From a virus: a stretch of DNA of 34,997 nt. Below are positions 14,620 through 24,696 of the stretch, one piece after another. Both the position numbers and the translations under genes were made by a program. Each line of letters opens with the position of its first letter. Positions within the stretch are counted from its first letter, which is position 1. Location of the stretch: IMG/VR virus record IMGVR_UViG_3300042450_001194, positions 1-34,997 of that record, one strand, 5' to 3'. The notes beneath the pieces were generated by a model, which was not told the origin of the DNA, did not search any database, and was given only the letters and a program-made list of their open reading frames with translations.

Positions 14620-16692
14620 ATGGACGTCTTCGCGTTAACAATGAAGCTCAAGGAGGAAGGCGCCGCGCAGGTGCGGGCGGCGCTGACCTCGATGCGCGCC
14701 GGATTAAAGTCTACCGAGAAAGACGCAAAGCAGCTGAGTACCGCGATGACTGGGATGTCGCAGCACGCGCGCACGTTGGCAAGCAGCTTGGCGGCGGTGG
14801 CTGGCGGCGCGGCGACGCTGCGCGCGATCGATACGTACGCGATGATGAACAACCAGCTCAAGCTGGCGACGACATCGACGCAGGGGTTTGTCAAAGCGCA
14901 GGCCGACGTCATCCGGATCGCGCAGGCCACGAACCAACCGGTCGAAGCGGTGGCGCAGCTGTACGGCCGCGTGTCTCGCGCGGCGGCGACGCTCGGGCTG
15001 AGCCAAGAGCAAGTGGCCAAGCTGACGGAAACCGTTGGGCAGGCGCTGATCGTGTCCGGCGCGGACGCGGGCGCGGCCGCTGGCGCGCTGACGCAGCTCG
15101 GCCAAGCGCTCGCGGCCGGTGTCGTGCGGGCTGAAGAGTTCAACAGCATTATGGACGGCGCGCCGGCATTGATTCAGGGCGTCGAGAAGTCGCTGGGGCT
15201 GCTGCCTGGCGCGCTGCGCAAAATGTCTGCCGAAGGCAAACTATCGTCGCAAGTATTTAGCCAAGCGATCCTAAACGCCACCACCATTTCCTCGCAGTTT
15301 GCGCAAATGGTGCCGACGTTGTCGCAGCAAATGGTAGGGCTGCGCAACCAGTTTGTGTTAATGGCCGGCCGCATTGCTGAAACAACGGGCGCCACAACGA
15401 AGATGGGCGAAGCCATACAAGGCATTAAGCAAAATCTGTCGCAGCTTATTGCGATTGTCGCGTCTGCGGTGACGGCGTTTGTCGTGTATCGCGGCGCGTT
15501 GATTGGTGCGGCGGTGGCGAGTGCGGTGTTGACGTCGGCGCAAACCGTGGCGGCGTTCTTGTCGCTGGCACGGTCCGTGCGCTCGGTGGCTGCTGCGGGG
15601 GCGCTGCTAAATGCGGTGGGCGGCGGATGGCTGAAGCTGGGAGTTGTGCTGGTCGGCGCGGCGGCGAGCGCTGGCGTGTATCTGACGACGCAGAGCGCGT
15701 TAAACAAAGCACTAGCCGAAACCACAGCGGTCACGACAGAGCAGACGACGGCGACGACGCAACAAAACATCGCCGTTAAAGCGGCGGCGGTCGATCAAAT
15801 TGGGCTGCTGGTAGAATTGGCTGATGTCGCGCAATTAACCGCAACGCAAATCAACACGTTGCGCGGCGCTGAAACGCAATTTATTACGCAATTATCGGCA
15901 GGAAATATCGGGATTGAGCAACGCGTCAAGTTGAGCAAGCAGCTGTCATCCGTTCAGGCCGCGCTCGGTGAGCAATTAGCACTAAAAATGCCGACGCCGG
16001 AGCCAATTGTTAAAAACGTGACGGCGCGTCAGAAAATTACTTTTGATGTGGCTAAGGTGACGGCGGTCAGTCCGCAAGTAATCGCGCAAGTGAAGGAAAA
16101 TTTTGCCACCATGAACGCAGCGATCGACGAGCAAGCCGAAAGCACGTTAGACAACCTTCGCACGGGGTTTGCGGCGCAGCTTGGCGGAACGTTTGCGGAC
16201 GCGCTCGGGGCAGGATTTCAGGCAGCGTTTGCGACCGGGAGTATTAGTGAAGGGTTCAAGGCGTTTGGGAGCGCGATGCTGTCCGGGCTAGGCGGGATGC
16301 TGCAAGCGTTTGGTAAGCAGGCGCTGTTAGCGTCGACGCTGATGGCCAAGCTGATGGAATCGTTTGCGACGTTGAACCCGTACGTGGCGGTCGCGGCCTC
16401 GATCGCGTTGATCGCGCTCGGCGGCGCGCTTAAGGGTGCGGCGTCGTCGGCGTTTGGCGGTGGTGGGCAAAGCGCGAACGTGTCGACAATGGGCGGCGGG
16501 TACGGCGCATCGATGCGCTCGAGCGCGCCGACGTTACCGACGCTGACGTACGGGCCGACGTCCGCGGCGGCTGGGTCCGCGATCCGGCCGGCGTCGGCGA
16601 TGAACGTCACGATCATCGGGCCGAACGATCCGAGCGCGCAGCGGGCGATGCAGGAACTGATGACAAAGGCGGATCGCCGGGGGAACGTCTAA
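14620..16692 (+). CDS. Tape measure protein
   Basis: This 690-residue protein sets tail length and spans the tail tube. The tape measure domain is clear at about residues 75-215: NNQLKLATTSTQGFVKAQ, then RIAQATNQPVEAVAQLYGRV, followed by LGLSQEQVAKLTETVGQAL and MDGAPALIQGVEKSLG. Hydrophobic segments lie around 275-355 (IAIVASAVTAFVVYRGALIG; VLVGAAASAGVYLTT) and again near 570-600, as expected for a protein that enters the cell envelope. The C-terminus is Gly/Ser/Ala-rich. By the rough rule of 0.15 nm per residue the tail would be about 100 nm. A strong GGAGGGG site at 14607-14613 precedes ATG 14620, and the next gene overlaps its stop by one base. Confidence 0.9.
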   Translation: MDVFALTMKLKEEGAAQVRAALTSMRAGLKSTEKDAKQLSTAMTGMSQHARTLASSLAAVAGGAATLRAIDTYAMMNNQLKLATTSTQGFVKAQADVIRIAQATNQPVEAVAQLYGRVSRAAATLGLSQEQVAKLTETVGQALIVSGADAGAAAGALTQLGQALAAGVVRAEEFNSIMDGAPALIQGVEKSLGLLPGALRKMSAEGKLSSQVFSQAILNATTISSQFAQMVPTLSQQMVGLRNQFVLMAGRIAETTGATTKMGEAIQGIKQNLSQLIAIVASAVTAFVVYRGALIGAAVASAVLTSAQTVAAFLSLARSVRSVAAAGALLNAVGGGWLKLGVVLVGAAASAGVYLTTQSALNKALAETTAVTTEQTTATTQQNIAVKAAAVDQIGLLVELADVAQLTATQINTLRGAETQFITQLSAGNIGIEQRVKLSKQLSSVQAALGEQLALKMPTPEPIVKNVTARQKITFDVAKVTAVSPQVIAQVKENFATMNAAIDEQAESTLDNLRTGFAAQLGGTFADALGAGFQAAFATGSISEGFKAFGSAMLSGLGGMLQAFGKQALLASTLMAKLMESFATLNPYVAVAASIALIALGGALKGAASSAFGGGGQSANVSTMGGGYGASMRSSAPTLPTLTYGPTSAAAGSAIRPASAMNVTIIGPNDPSAQRAMQELMTKADRRGNV

Positions 16693-17132
16693 TGGCGTCG
16701 ATCACATTTACCGACGGGACAGGCGCGGCGACGCTCGATAATGGGCTGACCGCGTCGGCCGGCGGCGTCGGGTCGCGGTTTGCCGAGTGGGTGCCGTTCA
16801 CGCGGCGCGTGGGCGAGCGGGCGACGGCGTTGGGAACGGGCGCGAGCTACGCGTTTACGTTTCGGATCGACTACGGCGCGTCGTTCACGATGCGCGATTT
16901 GCCGAACACGGCGCAGTCGGTGGCGTTGCGGCTCATCCGGCATTTGGAAGGCGGAGGCGTCTGTACGGTGACGACGGACGACGCGGCGGCGCGCACGTAT
17001 ACCAACTGCTCCATCGACCCGGAGGGCGGCTCGCCGTCCTTGGCGTTTCAGGACGCGCAGTATCTGACGTACAGTCTATCGCTGACGCTCGTGAATCTGA
17101 GCGGCGCCGATATGTTGTGCCAATACCCGTAA
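16692..17132 (+). CDS. Distal tail / minor tail protein, probable
   Basis: This 146-residue protein follows the tape measure, where the distal tail protein is usual. It is beta-rich: MASITFTDGTGAATLDNGLT, EWVPFTRRVGERATALGTG, YAFTFRIDYGASFTMRDLP, then a helix SVALRLIRHLEGGG and a strand ending LSLTLVNLSGADML. I know no distinctive motif, so the call rests mostly on order and size. It starts at an overlap with the tape measure stop (TAATG) and ends 15 bases before the large tip gene. Confidence 0.58.
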   Translation: MASITFTDGTGAATLDNGLTASAGGVGSRFAEWVPFTRRVGERATALGTGASYAFTFRIDYGASFTMRDLPNTAQSVALRLIRHLEGGGVCTVTTDDAAARTYTNCSIDPEGGSPSLAFQDAQYLTYSLSLTLVNLSGADMLCQYP

Positions 17133-17147
17133 CGGAGACGCGCGACC

Positions 17148-20100
17148 ATGCCAGCAAGTACGATCGAGTACCGGCTCCGGATCCGGGACGCGTCGACGGT
17201 CGCCAACCCGGACGGGACGGCGGACGTGGTGTCGGTGTCGTCGACGCCAGGGTCGGCGAACCCGTATATCGCGAGCGAGCCGAGCGGGGACGGGCAGGAA
17301 GTCGACCCGCTGACGGGCGCGGTGCGAACCGGGTCGTACACGGTCGAGATCGTGGACGCCAACACGGGGACGGACGGCACCGGCACGATCCGGTATCTGA
17401 CGAAGTTGCTAGAGGACGCAGGCGCGCGTCAGCAGCTGTTGAGCCGGCGGGCGTATGTCGAGATCTCGACGAACGGCGGCGCGTTCTCGACGCTGGTGGC
17501 GGGATACGTGACGTCGGTGCGGCTGGTGAGCCCGATGCGGTACGCGGTGCAGATCGGGGACACGCGACGCGTTGAACAGACGCAAACGATTTTTCAGGGC
17601 GGCAGCCTTGGGCCGTATACGACGCGCGGGACGATTACGGGCGGGCCGGTGACGTCGAACTGGGGGCCGGTCGTGGCGCGCGGCGGGTGGCGGTATCGCC
17701 TCACGAACGCGGGCGGCGGCGACGTGTTTCTGGAATTCATTGACGGGTACGCGCCGTCAATTAATTCGCCGATTATTAAAGATTGGCGGAAACTGGCGCG
17801 GCCGGAGATTGGCGATTTTATCGAGGCGAGACGACAGGTTAATCCGTACGCGATTCTCGGGGGTTCGTCGCAATACGTGAGGGCGTATACCACGACAGAG
17901 TGGGATTTTACCGCAAATACGTGGGTCGTGTCGGGCGGCATGACGGCGTGGATCGGGACGACGGCGACGAACGCGGCGCCGGTGCAGGCGATTGTGTGTA
18001 GTTACAGCAGCGGCGCACCATACGGGCAGGCTCTTGGCGTCAGTCATGTGTATTTATACTGGCCTACGTGTCCGTATTCGACGGGTCAAACGCTGTACTG
18101 CTCGCTGTCGACAGTTGAGGTGACGGACGAAACGCCGCTCTACATCGACGCGCATCCGGTGGATCTAACAACGGAGATCTGGAAGAACGCGCGCATTGAC
18201 TACAACCCGTCCACGGCGCCGGGATCGTGGATTGCGACGATGCGCGGAGTCATTGGCGATTCGGTGCGACTGGCGTGTCGGTTAACGGACGCGCCCATTA
18301 TTGCGCCGTTTTTGGAGTCGGCGATCTTTGGGCCGTTCGGGGTCAGCGCGCGGACGACGTTGGCCGGACAGCAAGAGATGTTCCCGACGCGGATACGGAC
18401 GTCGTCGCTGCCGTCGTTGACGCTCGGGACCAATGATCTCAGGTCGGGCGAAGATGTTGTTTTTGATTTAGACGAACGGACGGCGGTGTCGGCGATCACG
18501 TTGTCGCAACAATGGATGAACGCGTCCATCTGGGTTGATGGCGCGGGCGCGACGGCGAACGGGTCGACGCAAAGCAACGGCACCAATACGCCATTAGACG
18601 GCGTGGTCGTGTCGCAGCTGAAGCAAACGGCGCAATATTGGGACGCGAACTTAACGGTCTTTACAGGGCGGTCGATTGAGTACGCCGTGCCTGGTATGAT
18701 CCATACGGCGACGAGCTGGGAACCGTCTACCAGCGAGCAGCTGGACGCGATCGCGAGCCCGGCGTTTGATCGCTACGGACGCGGCGCGGCCGCGGCGGAT
18801 GTGCAGGTGCTCGGGGGATCGAGCGCGGCGGCGGCGCAAATCGGGGACGAGCTCTATTTCGAGGCGGCGCACTTTCCGAATAAAGGCTACCGTATCGGCG
18901 AAAGCTCGGTCGGGGCGCGCATTATGCAGGTGGTGCGCCGGACGGAGTCGCCGAGCGGGCCGGTGTTGCGGCTGCTGGATTCGGGGCTCGCGGCGCAGCC
19001 GGCGACGTTGCCGACAATCACGGTCGCAAAAGTTGCCGGCGCGCCGACGACGACGGCCGAATACACGATCACGAACGCGGCGACGTTAAACGCGGGCGGC
19101 GTAATCTCGGTGCGGGTCCAGTGGGCGGCGAGCGCGTCGCAGCCGACGGGGGCGGGCGCCGATCACGCGTTCTATGCGCCAGGACAGATCCCGACGACGG
19201 CGCAGCAGTTGCCGGGCCAGTCGGTCGCGAACCAAACGATCTGGGTGCGCGCGCGCTCGGAACAAGCGGGACGGCGGCCGTCGAATTGGACGGCGTGGGC
19301 GACGATCGGGCTCGACGCGTTGCCGGCGGTCACGGGGTTGGCGGCATCAAACATTCGGCAGACAGCGGCGACGATTGCGTGGACGAACACGAGCACGACG
19401 TTTGACCTCATCGTGTATGCCTTTCAAGGGGCGAGCGCGCCGTCGGATTGGTCAACATATCAGGTGGCGACGTTGCCGGCGGGGTCGACGTCAACGACGG
19501 TGCGGTCGCTAACGGGGCCGTCGATTGCGTGGCGGCTCGGGGTCGCCTATAACGGCGCCGGCGCGGTCGGGCCGGTGTCGTCGGTGTCGGTGACGACGAA
19601 CAGCACGACGGACGCCGCGGTCCGGCCGGCGGGTCTGGCAATTATTCCCGGCGTCGACGATGTCACGTTGGAGCAAGGCATTGCGTTGGCGATGTGGGCG
19701 AGCGATCAGACGCTCGACATCGTCATTGAGCGCAGTCTGACGACGGGCACGGGGTTTACGCAGATTTCGCGCGTGGCGGGGTCAACGCCGACGTATGCGG
19801 ACGCGTTGCCTCGAACGGGGACGACGTACTTCTACCGCATCGCGCACGCGTTGGGCGGGTTCGCGTTATCGGAGTACAGCAACGAAGTAAGCGCGATCGC
19901 GCGCGGCATTCCGCGCGATATGGTGCGGACGGGCGGCGTGTCGACGGTGTCGTCGCCAGCGCTGGCGTGGGCGTTGAATACGACGACGGGCGTCGTGTCG
20001 GTGTCCGCGGTGACGGGTACGGAAGCGGTGAAGGTGTATTTTGCGGCGAGTAAGACAGCGTTTCCGAACACGGCGGCGATTCTGGCTGGGACGCTGGTCA

Positions 20101-21125
20101 GCGCGCCGCCGTTTGTGGTGGCGTCTATCATTACGATCGTGGCCGGCGAGTTTGGGTATCTGGGCGCGATCGCGGAGGACGCGGCGGGGAACCGCTCGAT
20201 GCCGGGCTACGCGGTGGCGTCGTACGCGGTCGCGGCCGATCCCGGCGTGATGGGGTTACCGGGTCCAAGCGGGCCGGCGGGATCGACCGGCGCGACGGGT
20301 TCGACGGGCGTCACGGGCGCAAGCGGCGCGCCGGGCGTGGTCGGGTTGCCCGGTGCGAGCGGGCCCGCGGGCGCGAGCGGATCGACGGGGCCGACTGGCG
20401 TCACGGGCGCAAGCGGCGCGCCGGGCATTATCGGGTTGCCCGGTGCGAGCGGGCCCGCGGGCGCAAACGGCGCGACGGGGCCGACGGGTCCAAGTGGAGC
20501 GAGCGGCGTGCCGGGCGTAGTCGGGCTTCCGGGTGCGAGCGGGCCGGCGGGATCGACCGGCGCGACGGGTCCGACGGGTCCGAGTGGAACGAGCGGCGTG
20601 CCAGGCGTGATGGGGTTGCCGGGCCCGACGGGGTTCGGCTCGACGGGTGTCACGGGCGCGACGGGACCGGCGGGCGCGACGGGGCCGACGGGAGTCACGG
20701 GGGTGACGGGCGCGGTTGGGCCGACGGGTGTCACGGGTGTGACGGGACCGGCGGGCGCGACGGGGCCGACAGGATTAACGGGCAGCGCGGGCGCGGTCGG
20801 TCCGACGGGCGTCACGGGGGTGACTGGGCCGAGAGGCGTGACGGGAGCGACGGGGCCGCAAGGCGTGACGGGGGCGACGGGTCCGCAGGGTATTCAGGGT
20901 CCGATCGGCGTCACGGGGCCGCAGGGTCCGATCGGCGCGACCGGCGTGACAGGCGTGACGGGTCCGATTGGGGCGACGGGGCCGACGGGCGTCACGGGGG
21001 TGACGGGCGCGGTTGGGGTCACGGGCGCGGTCGGCGCGACGGGGCCAAATTATACCGTGACGATTTCGACGTCGAATCCGAGCGGGTCGGGTTCTTCAAA
21101 CCAGCTGTGGGCGAAGGTGATTTGA
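17148..21125 (+). CDS. Tail-tip protein with FN3-like domains and a collagen-like stalk
   Basis: This 1325-residue protein is the largest gene. Residues 1-150 resemble a tail-hub segment ([32 protein letters not shown]). Residues of about 150-620 are beta-rich and unassigned. From about 620 to 1030 there are three fibronectin-III-like or related domains: one around [10 protein letters not shown], one starting [19 protein letters not shown] (about 724) and one around 825-920. Residues 1033-1301 are Gly-X-Y triplets (collagen-like), broken once by GF in place of a triplet. The final 24 residues, with [16 protein letters not shown], form a cap common on phage collagen-like fibres. It is likely the central tip fibre, a trimer. 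ATG 17148 follows a GGAGA ribosome site. Confidence 0.82.
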   Translation: MPASTIEYRLRIRDASTVANPDGTADVVSVSSTPGSANPYIASEPSGDGQEVDPLTGAVRTGSYTVEIVDANTGTDGTGTIRYLTKLLEDAGARQQLLSRRAYVEISTNGGAFSTLVAGYVTSVRLVSPMRYAVQIGDTRRVEQTQTIFQGGSLGPYTTRGTITGGPVTSNWGPVVARGGWRYRLTNAGGGDVFLEFIDGYAPSINSPIIKDWRKLARPEIGDFIEARRQVNPYAILGGSSQYVRAYTTTEWDFTANTWVVSGGMTAWIGTTATNAAPVQAIVCSYSSGAPYGQALGVSHVYLYWPTCPYSTGQTLYCSLSTVEVTDETPLYIDAHPVDLTTEIWKNARIDYNPSTAPGSWIATMRGVIGDSVRLACRLTDAPIIAPFLESAIFGPFGVSARTTLAGQQEMFPTRIRTSSLPSLTLGTNDLRSGEDVVFDLDERTAVSAITLSQQWMNASIWVDGAGATANGSTQSNGTNTPLDGVVVSQLKQTAQYWDANLTVFTGRSIEYAVPGMIHTATSWEPSTSEQLDAIASPAFDRYGRGAAAADVQVLGGSSAAAAQIGDELYFEAAHFPNKGYRIGESSVGARIMQVVRRTESPSGPVLRLLDSGLAAQPATLPTITVAKVAGAPTTTAEYTITNAATLNAGGVISVRVQWAASASQPTGAGADHAFYAPGQIPTTAQQLPGQSVANQTIWVRARSEQAGRRPSNWTAWATIGLDALPAVTGLAASNIRQTAATIAWTNTSTTFDLIVYAFQGASAPSDWSTYQVATLPAGSTSTTVRSLTGPSIAWRLGVAYNGAGAVGPVSSVSVTTNSTTDAAVRPAGLAIIPGVDDVTLEQGIALAMWASDQTLDIVIERSLTTGTGFTQISRVAGSTPTYADALPRTGTTYFYRIAHALGGFALSEYSNEVSAIARGIPRDMVRTGGVSTVSSPALAWALNTTTGVVSVSAVTGTEAVKVYFAASKTAFPNTAAILAGTLVSAPPFVVASIITIVAGEFGYLGAIAEDAAGNRSMPGYAVASYAVAADPGVMGLPGPSGPAGSTGATGSTGVTGASGAPGVVGLPGASGPAGASGSTGPTGVTGASGAPGIIGLPGASGPAGANGATGPTGPSGASGVPGVVGLPGASGPAGSTGATGPTGPSGTSGVPGVMGLPGPTGFGSTGVTGATGPAGATGPTGVTGVTGAVGPTGVTGVTGPAGATGPTGLTGSAGAVGPTGVTGVTGPRGVTGATGPQGVTGATGPQGIQGPIGVTGPQGPIGATGVTGVTGPIGATGPTGVTGVTGAVGVTGAVGATGPNYTVTISTSNPSGSGSSNQLWAKVI
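20241..20600 (+). repeat. Four 90-base repeats in the collagen-like region
   Basis: Exact 90-base periodicity starts at 20241, 20331, 20421 and 20511, with a fifth partial unit from 20601. Each encodes a 30-residue block of the type [14 protein letters not shown] followed by Thr/Ser-rich triplets. The following 450 bases continue as shorter Gly-Val-Thr, Gly-Pro-Thr and Gly-Ala-Thr triplets. Confidence 0.9.
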
Positions 21126-21126
21126 C

Positions 21127-21585
21127 GTGCCAATGTATTGGTACAACGGCGGCAGCTGGCGCCTGACAGACGATCTTTCGATATGGAACGGGTCGGTTTG
21201 GAAGCAGGTGGTGGAATGCTGGATTTGGGACGGCTCGGCGTGGCGTTCGACGCACGTCGGGCCAACAACGTTGTCGAGCGTGAACGTTATCGATGCGGCG
21301 TGCGATCCGTTGCTCGGGACATACCGAGTCTCATGGTCGTACGCGTCGCCAAACATCGGGGACTGGTTTTTGCGGATTGAGGCGCGATTTAACGGCGGGT
21401 CGTATACGATTGCGGCGGATAATATTGACCCGACGACGTCGCCGTATACGGATTCGGTTGACGGGTTTGCGGGCTTTACGTCGCTTGATACGACAGACTT
21501 TCGGATCTCGTTGCTTGCGGTGAGCGACGGCGCCACGAACGCGGGCGGGTCGCCGCAGACGCGAAACGGTCCGTTCTCTTGCTAA
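21127..21585 (+). CDS. Tail-tip associated protein with Trp-rich repeats
   Basis: This 152-residue protein starts with three short Trp-containing strands of one pattern: YWYNGGSWRLTDDL, IWNGSVWKQVVECW and IWDGSAWRSTHVG. Such W-x-GxxW repeats are common at the start of small tail-tip proteins in phages. The rest (about 48-150) is a beta-sandwich-like domain with YRVSWSYASPNIGDWFLRIE. The GTG at 21127 is chosen because a GAAGGTGA site lies about 8 bases upstream; ATG 21133 is possible. It follows the collagen-like gene by one base, so it probably attaches to or caps the same tip structure. Confidence 0.62.
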   Translation: MPMYWYNGGSWRLTDDLSIWNGSVWKQVVECWIWDGSAWRSTHVGPTTLSSVNVIDAACDPLLGTYRVSWSYASPNIGDWFLRIEARFNGGSYTIAADNIDPTTSPYTDSVDGFAGFTSLDTTDFRISLLAVSDGATNAGGSPQTRNGPFSC

Positions 21586-21600
21586 CGGAGGGGTAACGCG

Positions 21601-22440
21601 ATGGCGCGATGGTATGCGACGTTTGACAATACGACGAACGCAGGGCTCGAGACCAGCTATTACGAGCGGGTCGCGATTTCGGGCGGGAGTACGCTGAAAG
21701 CCAACCTGCTTTCGGCGCGGTCAGCGTTATCGGCGGCAGTGTTGGCGCAATTAACAACGGCGAACCAAAACGGCGCCAGCGGAATCGTGGTACCGACGGA
21801 CGTCATCACGCGCGGCGGCGGCAATTTGTCGTGGACAAACGTGTACACGAACGCGGCAGCCATCTGGCCGAGCGATCCGAGCGTCCGGCCGACCACGCAG
21901 ATCCTCAGCAGCAATTCGACGCCGGTCAGCCCAACGGATGGTGGCACGATCACGGACAGTCTGTATACAACCGGCGTGACGGCGCTGGAGTCGTGTTTTA
22001 CCGCGATGACGGGCGGCGGTCCGCGGGCGCGGCTCGGGGTCAATCCCTGGCGCACGCTGGCGTCGATTTACCACGATCACGCATTGACGTATCTGGCGTG
22101 GGACGATTACACGCCGGGCCAGCCGATGGCGCTCACGATAAACGTCAGTAACACGCTGGTGATTGTGCAGTGGCCGATCGGGGGCAGTTACGAATTTCCG
22201 GCGGACGTGCTTGCGAGCGTGACGGCGACGTTTGGCGGGACGATTGGCGGCGTGTTTTATAGCGGGAATCTGACGGTCGCGGCGGGCTCGAGCCAAGCGC
22301 AGATCCCGATCGGGGCGAGCGTGACGACGGGCGCGGCGTGGGACATTACGGCGACGGCGTTCTTCTCCTATGCCACGCCGATCGCGGCCCAAGGCATTGA
22401 GGTGAGCATTCGGCAGACCGGCACCGTCAACAACGTCTGA
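21601..22440 (+). CDS. Tail-tip region protein, function unknown
   Basis: I do not recognise this 279-residue protein. It begins MARWYATFDNTTNAGLETSY with a helix rich in Ala/Leu (LLSARSALSAAVLAQLTTAN), then a Thr/Ser/Pro-rich middle and a beta-rich C-terminal half (ALTINVSNTLVIVQWPIGG). It resembles no known receptor-binding motif, but its place after the tip proteins fits a virion protein or receptor-binding component. A strong GGAGGGG site precedes ATG 21601, nearly identical to the one before the tape measure gene. Its stop overlaps the first tandem glycosyltransferase start (TGATG), so the two are tightly coupled. Confidence 0.6.
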   Translation: MARWYATFDNTTNAGLETSYYERVAISGGSTLKANLLSARSALSAAVLAQLTTANQNGASGIVVPTDVITRGGGNLSWTNVYTNAAAIWPSDPSVRPTTQILSSNSTPVSPTDGGTITDSLYTTGVTALESCFTAMTGGGPRARLGVNPWRTLASIYHDHALTYLAWDDYTPGQPMALTINVSNTLVIVQWPIGGSYEFPADVLASVTATFGGTIGGVFYSGNLTVAAGSSQAQIPIGASVTTGAAWDITATAFFSYATPIAAQGIEVSIRQTGTVNNV

Positions 22441-23552
22441 TGCGGGTGCATCTGCTGGCATTGCCGCATACGGTGACGCATCCCGAGTGGTCGCACTGCG
22501 CGTTTACGCAGAAGGTGGTGCGGCTGTCGCCGATGCTGCGGGCGCAGGGGATCCACGTGACGCATTACGGGAACGAGGGAAGCGCGAGCGGTGCCGACGT
22601 CGACGTGACGATTATGGGGAACGCGGCGCAGGAAGCGTTGCTTGGGCACGCGTTGGAGCCGCACGGGGCCAAGTTCTTCGGCGACGACGCGAACGCGAAC
22701 ACGCCGCTGTACCAACAGTGGAACGCGACGGCGCGTGCGGCGTTGGAGGATCTGGTCGCGCCGGGCGACGTGATTCTGCTGCCGTTTGGGTGGGGACACG
22801 ACGCCGCAGTCCGCGATCTGCCGGTGCTCGCGCGCGGGGCGGCGGCGATTGAGTCAGGGATCGGCTATTTCGATTGCTGCTTGCCGTGGCGCATTTACGA
22901 AAGCCACGCGGTGCGGCACGTCGTGATGGCGAAGGAAGGCCGGCACGGGGTGCAGCCGGACGGTCCGCGCATGGAGACGGTGATCCCGAACTATTACGCG
23001 GTCGACGAATGGCCGCTGGCGGCCGGCGGGCCGGCGCTGGTGTTTATGGCGCGGATTCTGGAAGGCAAAGGCGTGCCGACGGTGCTGGCGATGGCGCGCG
23101 CGCGGCCGGACGTGCCGGTCGTGCTTGCGGGCCAAGGCAACCCGCTGGAGTGGGGACCGCTGCCGTCTAATGTGCATTACGTGGGCCCGGTGATCGGGCG
23201 ACGGCGGGCGGAACTGCTGGGCAACGCGTTGGCAATTGTGTGTCCGAGCCGATACGTTGAGCCGTTTGGCGGCGTCACGATCGAAGCGGCGTTGTGCGGG
23301 ACGCCGGCGATCACGGCTGATTTCGGGTGCTATACGGAAACGATTGAGCCGGGCGTGACGGGCGTGCGGTGTACGGCCATCGACGAATACGTGGACGCGA
23401 TTGAGACGGTGCGCGGGTTACATCGGCCGACGGTCCGGGCGCGCGCGGTGGCGCGGTATGCGATGCCAGTGGTGGGGCAGCAGTACGCGCGCGTGCTGGC
23501 GCGGGCGCAGTCGGTGGCGTTGGCCGGCGGGTATCCGTCGGCCGTGGCGTGA
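22440..23552 (+). CDS. GT4-type glycosyltransferase, first tandem copy
   Basis: This 370-residue protein should move a sugar from an activated nucleotide-sugar to an acceptor. The GT-B fold of family GT4 is indicated by the donor-binding C-terminal half: MARILEGKGVPTVLAMARA (about 203), VVLAGQGNPLEWG (about 224), then CPSRYVEPFGGVTIEAALCG (about 270), which holds the E-x7-E signature, and ITADFGCYTETIEPGVTG. The N-terminal half starts MRVHLLALPHTVTHPEWSHC and includes AIESGIGYFDCCLPWRIYES. No membrane segment is seen, so it is probably soluble. Acceptor unknown; its coupling to tail-tip genes suggests a virion protein. It is a paralogue of the next gene. Confidence 0.87.
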   Translation: MRVHLLALPHTVTHPEWSHCAFTQKVVRLSPMLRAQGIHVTHYGNEGSASGADVDVTIMGNAAQEALLGHALEPHGAKFFGDDANANTPLYQQWNATARAALEDLVAPGDVILLPFGWGHDAAVRDLPVLARGAAAIESGIGYFDCCLPWRIYESHAVRHVVMAKEGRHGVQPDGPRMETVIPNYYAVDEWPLAAGGPALVFMARILEGKGVPTVLAMARARPDVPVVLAGQGNPLEWGPLPSNVHYVGPVIGRRRAELLGNALAIVCPSRYVEPFGGVTIEAALCGTPAITADFGCYTETIEPGVTGVRCTAIDEYVDAIETVRGLHRPTVRARAVARYAMPVVGQQYARVLARAQSVALAGGYPSAVA

Positions 23553-23577
23553 ACTTTTTGACGACGAGGCGCACCAG

Positions 23578-24696
23578 ATGCGGCTGCACGTCCTAGGCAT
23601 TCCCCATACCGTGACCGACGCGGCGTGGTCGCATTGCGCGTTTACGCAAAAAGTCCGGAGACTGTCGCCGATGCTGCGCGCGTTCGGGCATCACGTTACG
23701 CATTACGGCGTGGCCGGCTCGAGCGCGGGGGCCGACGTTGACGTGGTGCTGATGGATCAGGACGAGCACCAGACGCTGCTCGGGCATCCGTACGCGCACG
23801 GCACGGCGCTGTACGGCGCGGACGCGGTGGACGGGAACGACTGTTATAGGCAGTGGAACCACTACGCGCGCGAGGAGCTGCGCGAGCGGGTGCAGCCTGG
23901 CGACGTAATTCTGTGCCCATTTGGGCACGCGCACGGCGCCGCGGTCCGAGGGCTTCCGGTGCTTGCGGCCGGCGCGGGCGCGATCGAGTCGGGGATCGGG
24001 TACTTCGAGACCATGCTGCCGTGGCGCGTGTACGAATCGTACGCGGTCCGGCACGCGTGCATGGCAAAGGAGGGCCGGTACGGCGTCACGGTCGAGAGCA
24101 ATCGGCTCGAGTTCGTGGCGCCGAATTACTACGACGTGGCGGACTGGCCGGCGGGCGAGTGGATGGACCGATCGGGCGCGCCGGTGGTGTTTCTGGGGCG
24201 ACTGACGGAAGGCAAGGGCGTCGGGATCGTGCTCGATGTGGCGCGGCGTCGTCCCGATGTGCGGTTCGTCCTGGCGGGTCAGGGCGACATCGACGTCTGG
24301 GGCGAGCTGCCGGCGAACGTGGAGTACGTCGGCGCGCTGGGGCAGGAGCGGGCGGCGCTGTTGGGTGGCGCGCGGGCGATTATCGCGCCGAGCCGGTACG
24401 TCGAGCCGTTTGGCGGCGCGGTGGTCGAGGCGGCGATGTGCGGCACGCCGGCGATTACGTCCGACTTCGGCGCGTTCGCGGAGACGGTGCAGCACGGGAT
24501 CACTGGGTACCGCGCGCAGACGTTGAACCAGTTCGCGGCCGCGGTCGATCGCGTGCTGGAGCTTGATCGCGGGTATATCCGGGCGCGGGCGATCCGGCTG
24601 TATTCGATCCCGAAGGTCGGCCGGATCTATGACGATTTGCTGACGGTGTGCGCGGAGCGGCTGGCCACGGGGACGTTTCCGGCGGTGGGCTGGTGA
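23578..24696 (+). CDS. GT4-type glycosyltransferase, second tandem copy
   Basis: This 372-residue protein matches the preceding gene from end to end: MRLHVLGIPHTVTDAAWSHC at the start, AIESGIGYFETMLPWRVYES in the middle, then FLGRLTEGKGVGIVLDVARR, VLAGQGDIDVWGELP and PSRYVEPFGGAVVEAAMCG with the E-x7-E motif. Alignment with its paralogue fixes the start at ATG 23578; a longer frame upstream overlaps the first copy and is not conserved. The copies differ across the length, so this is an old duplication with possible division of labour, for example different acceptors or donors. A 25-base gap separates them. The stop overlaps a GTG that may start the first lysis gene. Confidence 0.87.
   Translation: MRLHVLGIPHTVTDAAWSHCAFTQKVRRLSPMLRAFGHHVTHYGVAGSSAGADVDVVLMDQDEHQTLLGHPYAHGTALYGADAVDGNDCYRQWNHYAREELRERVQPGDVILCPFGHAHGAAVRGLPVLAAGAGAIESGIGYFETMLPWRVYESYAVRHACMAKEGRYGVTVESNRLEFVAPNYYDVADWPAGEWMDRSGAPVVFLGRLTEGKGVGIVLDVARRRPDVRFVLAGQGDIDVWGELPANVEYVGALGQERAALLGGARAIIAPSRYVEPFGGAVVEAAMCGTPAITSDFGAFAETVQHGITGYRAQTLNQFAAAVDRVLELDRGYIRARAIRLYSIPKVGRIYDDLLTVCAERLATGTFPAVGW

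Noticed and set aside
20207-20815. Minus-strand frame encoding Pro/Val/Gly repeats
   Set aside because: It is the mirror image of the collagen-like coding repeats; no ribosome site or promoter on that strand.
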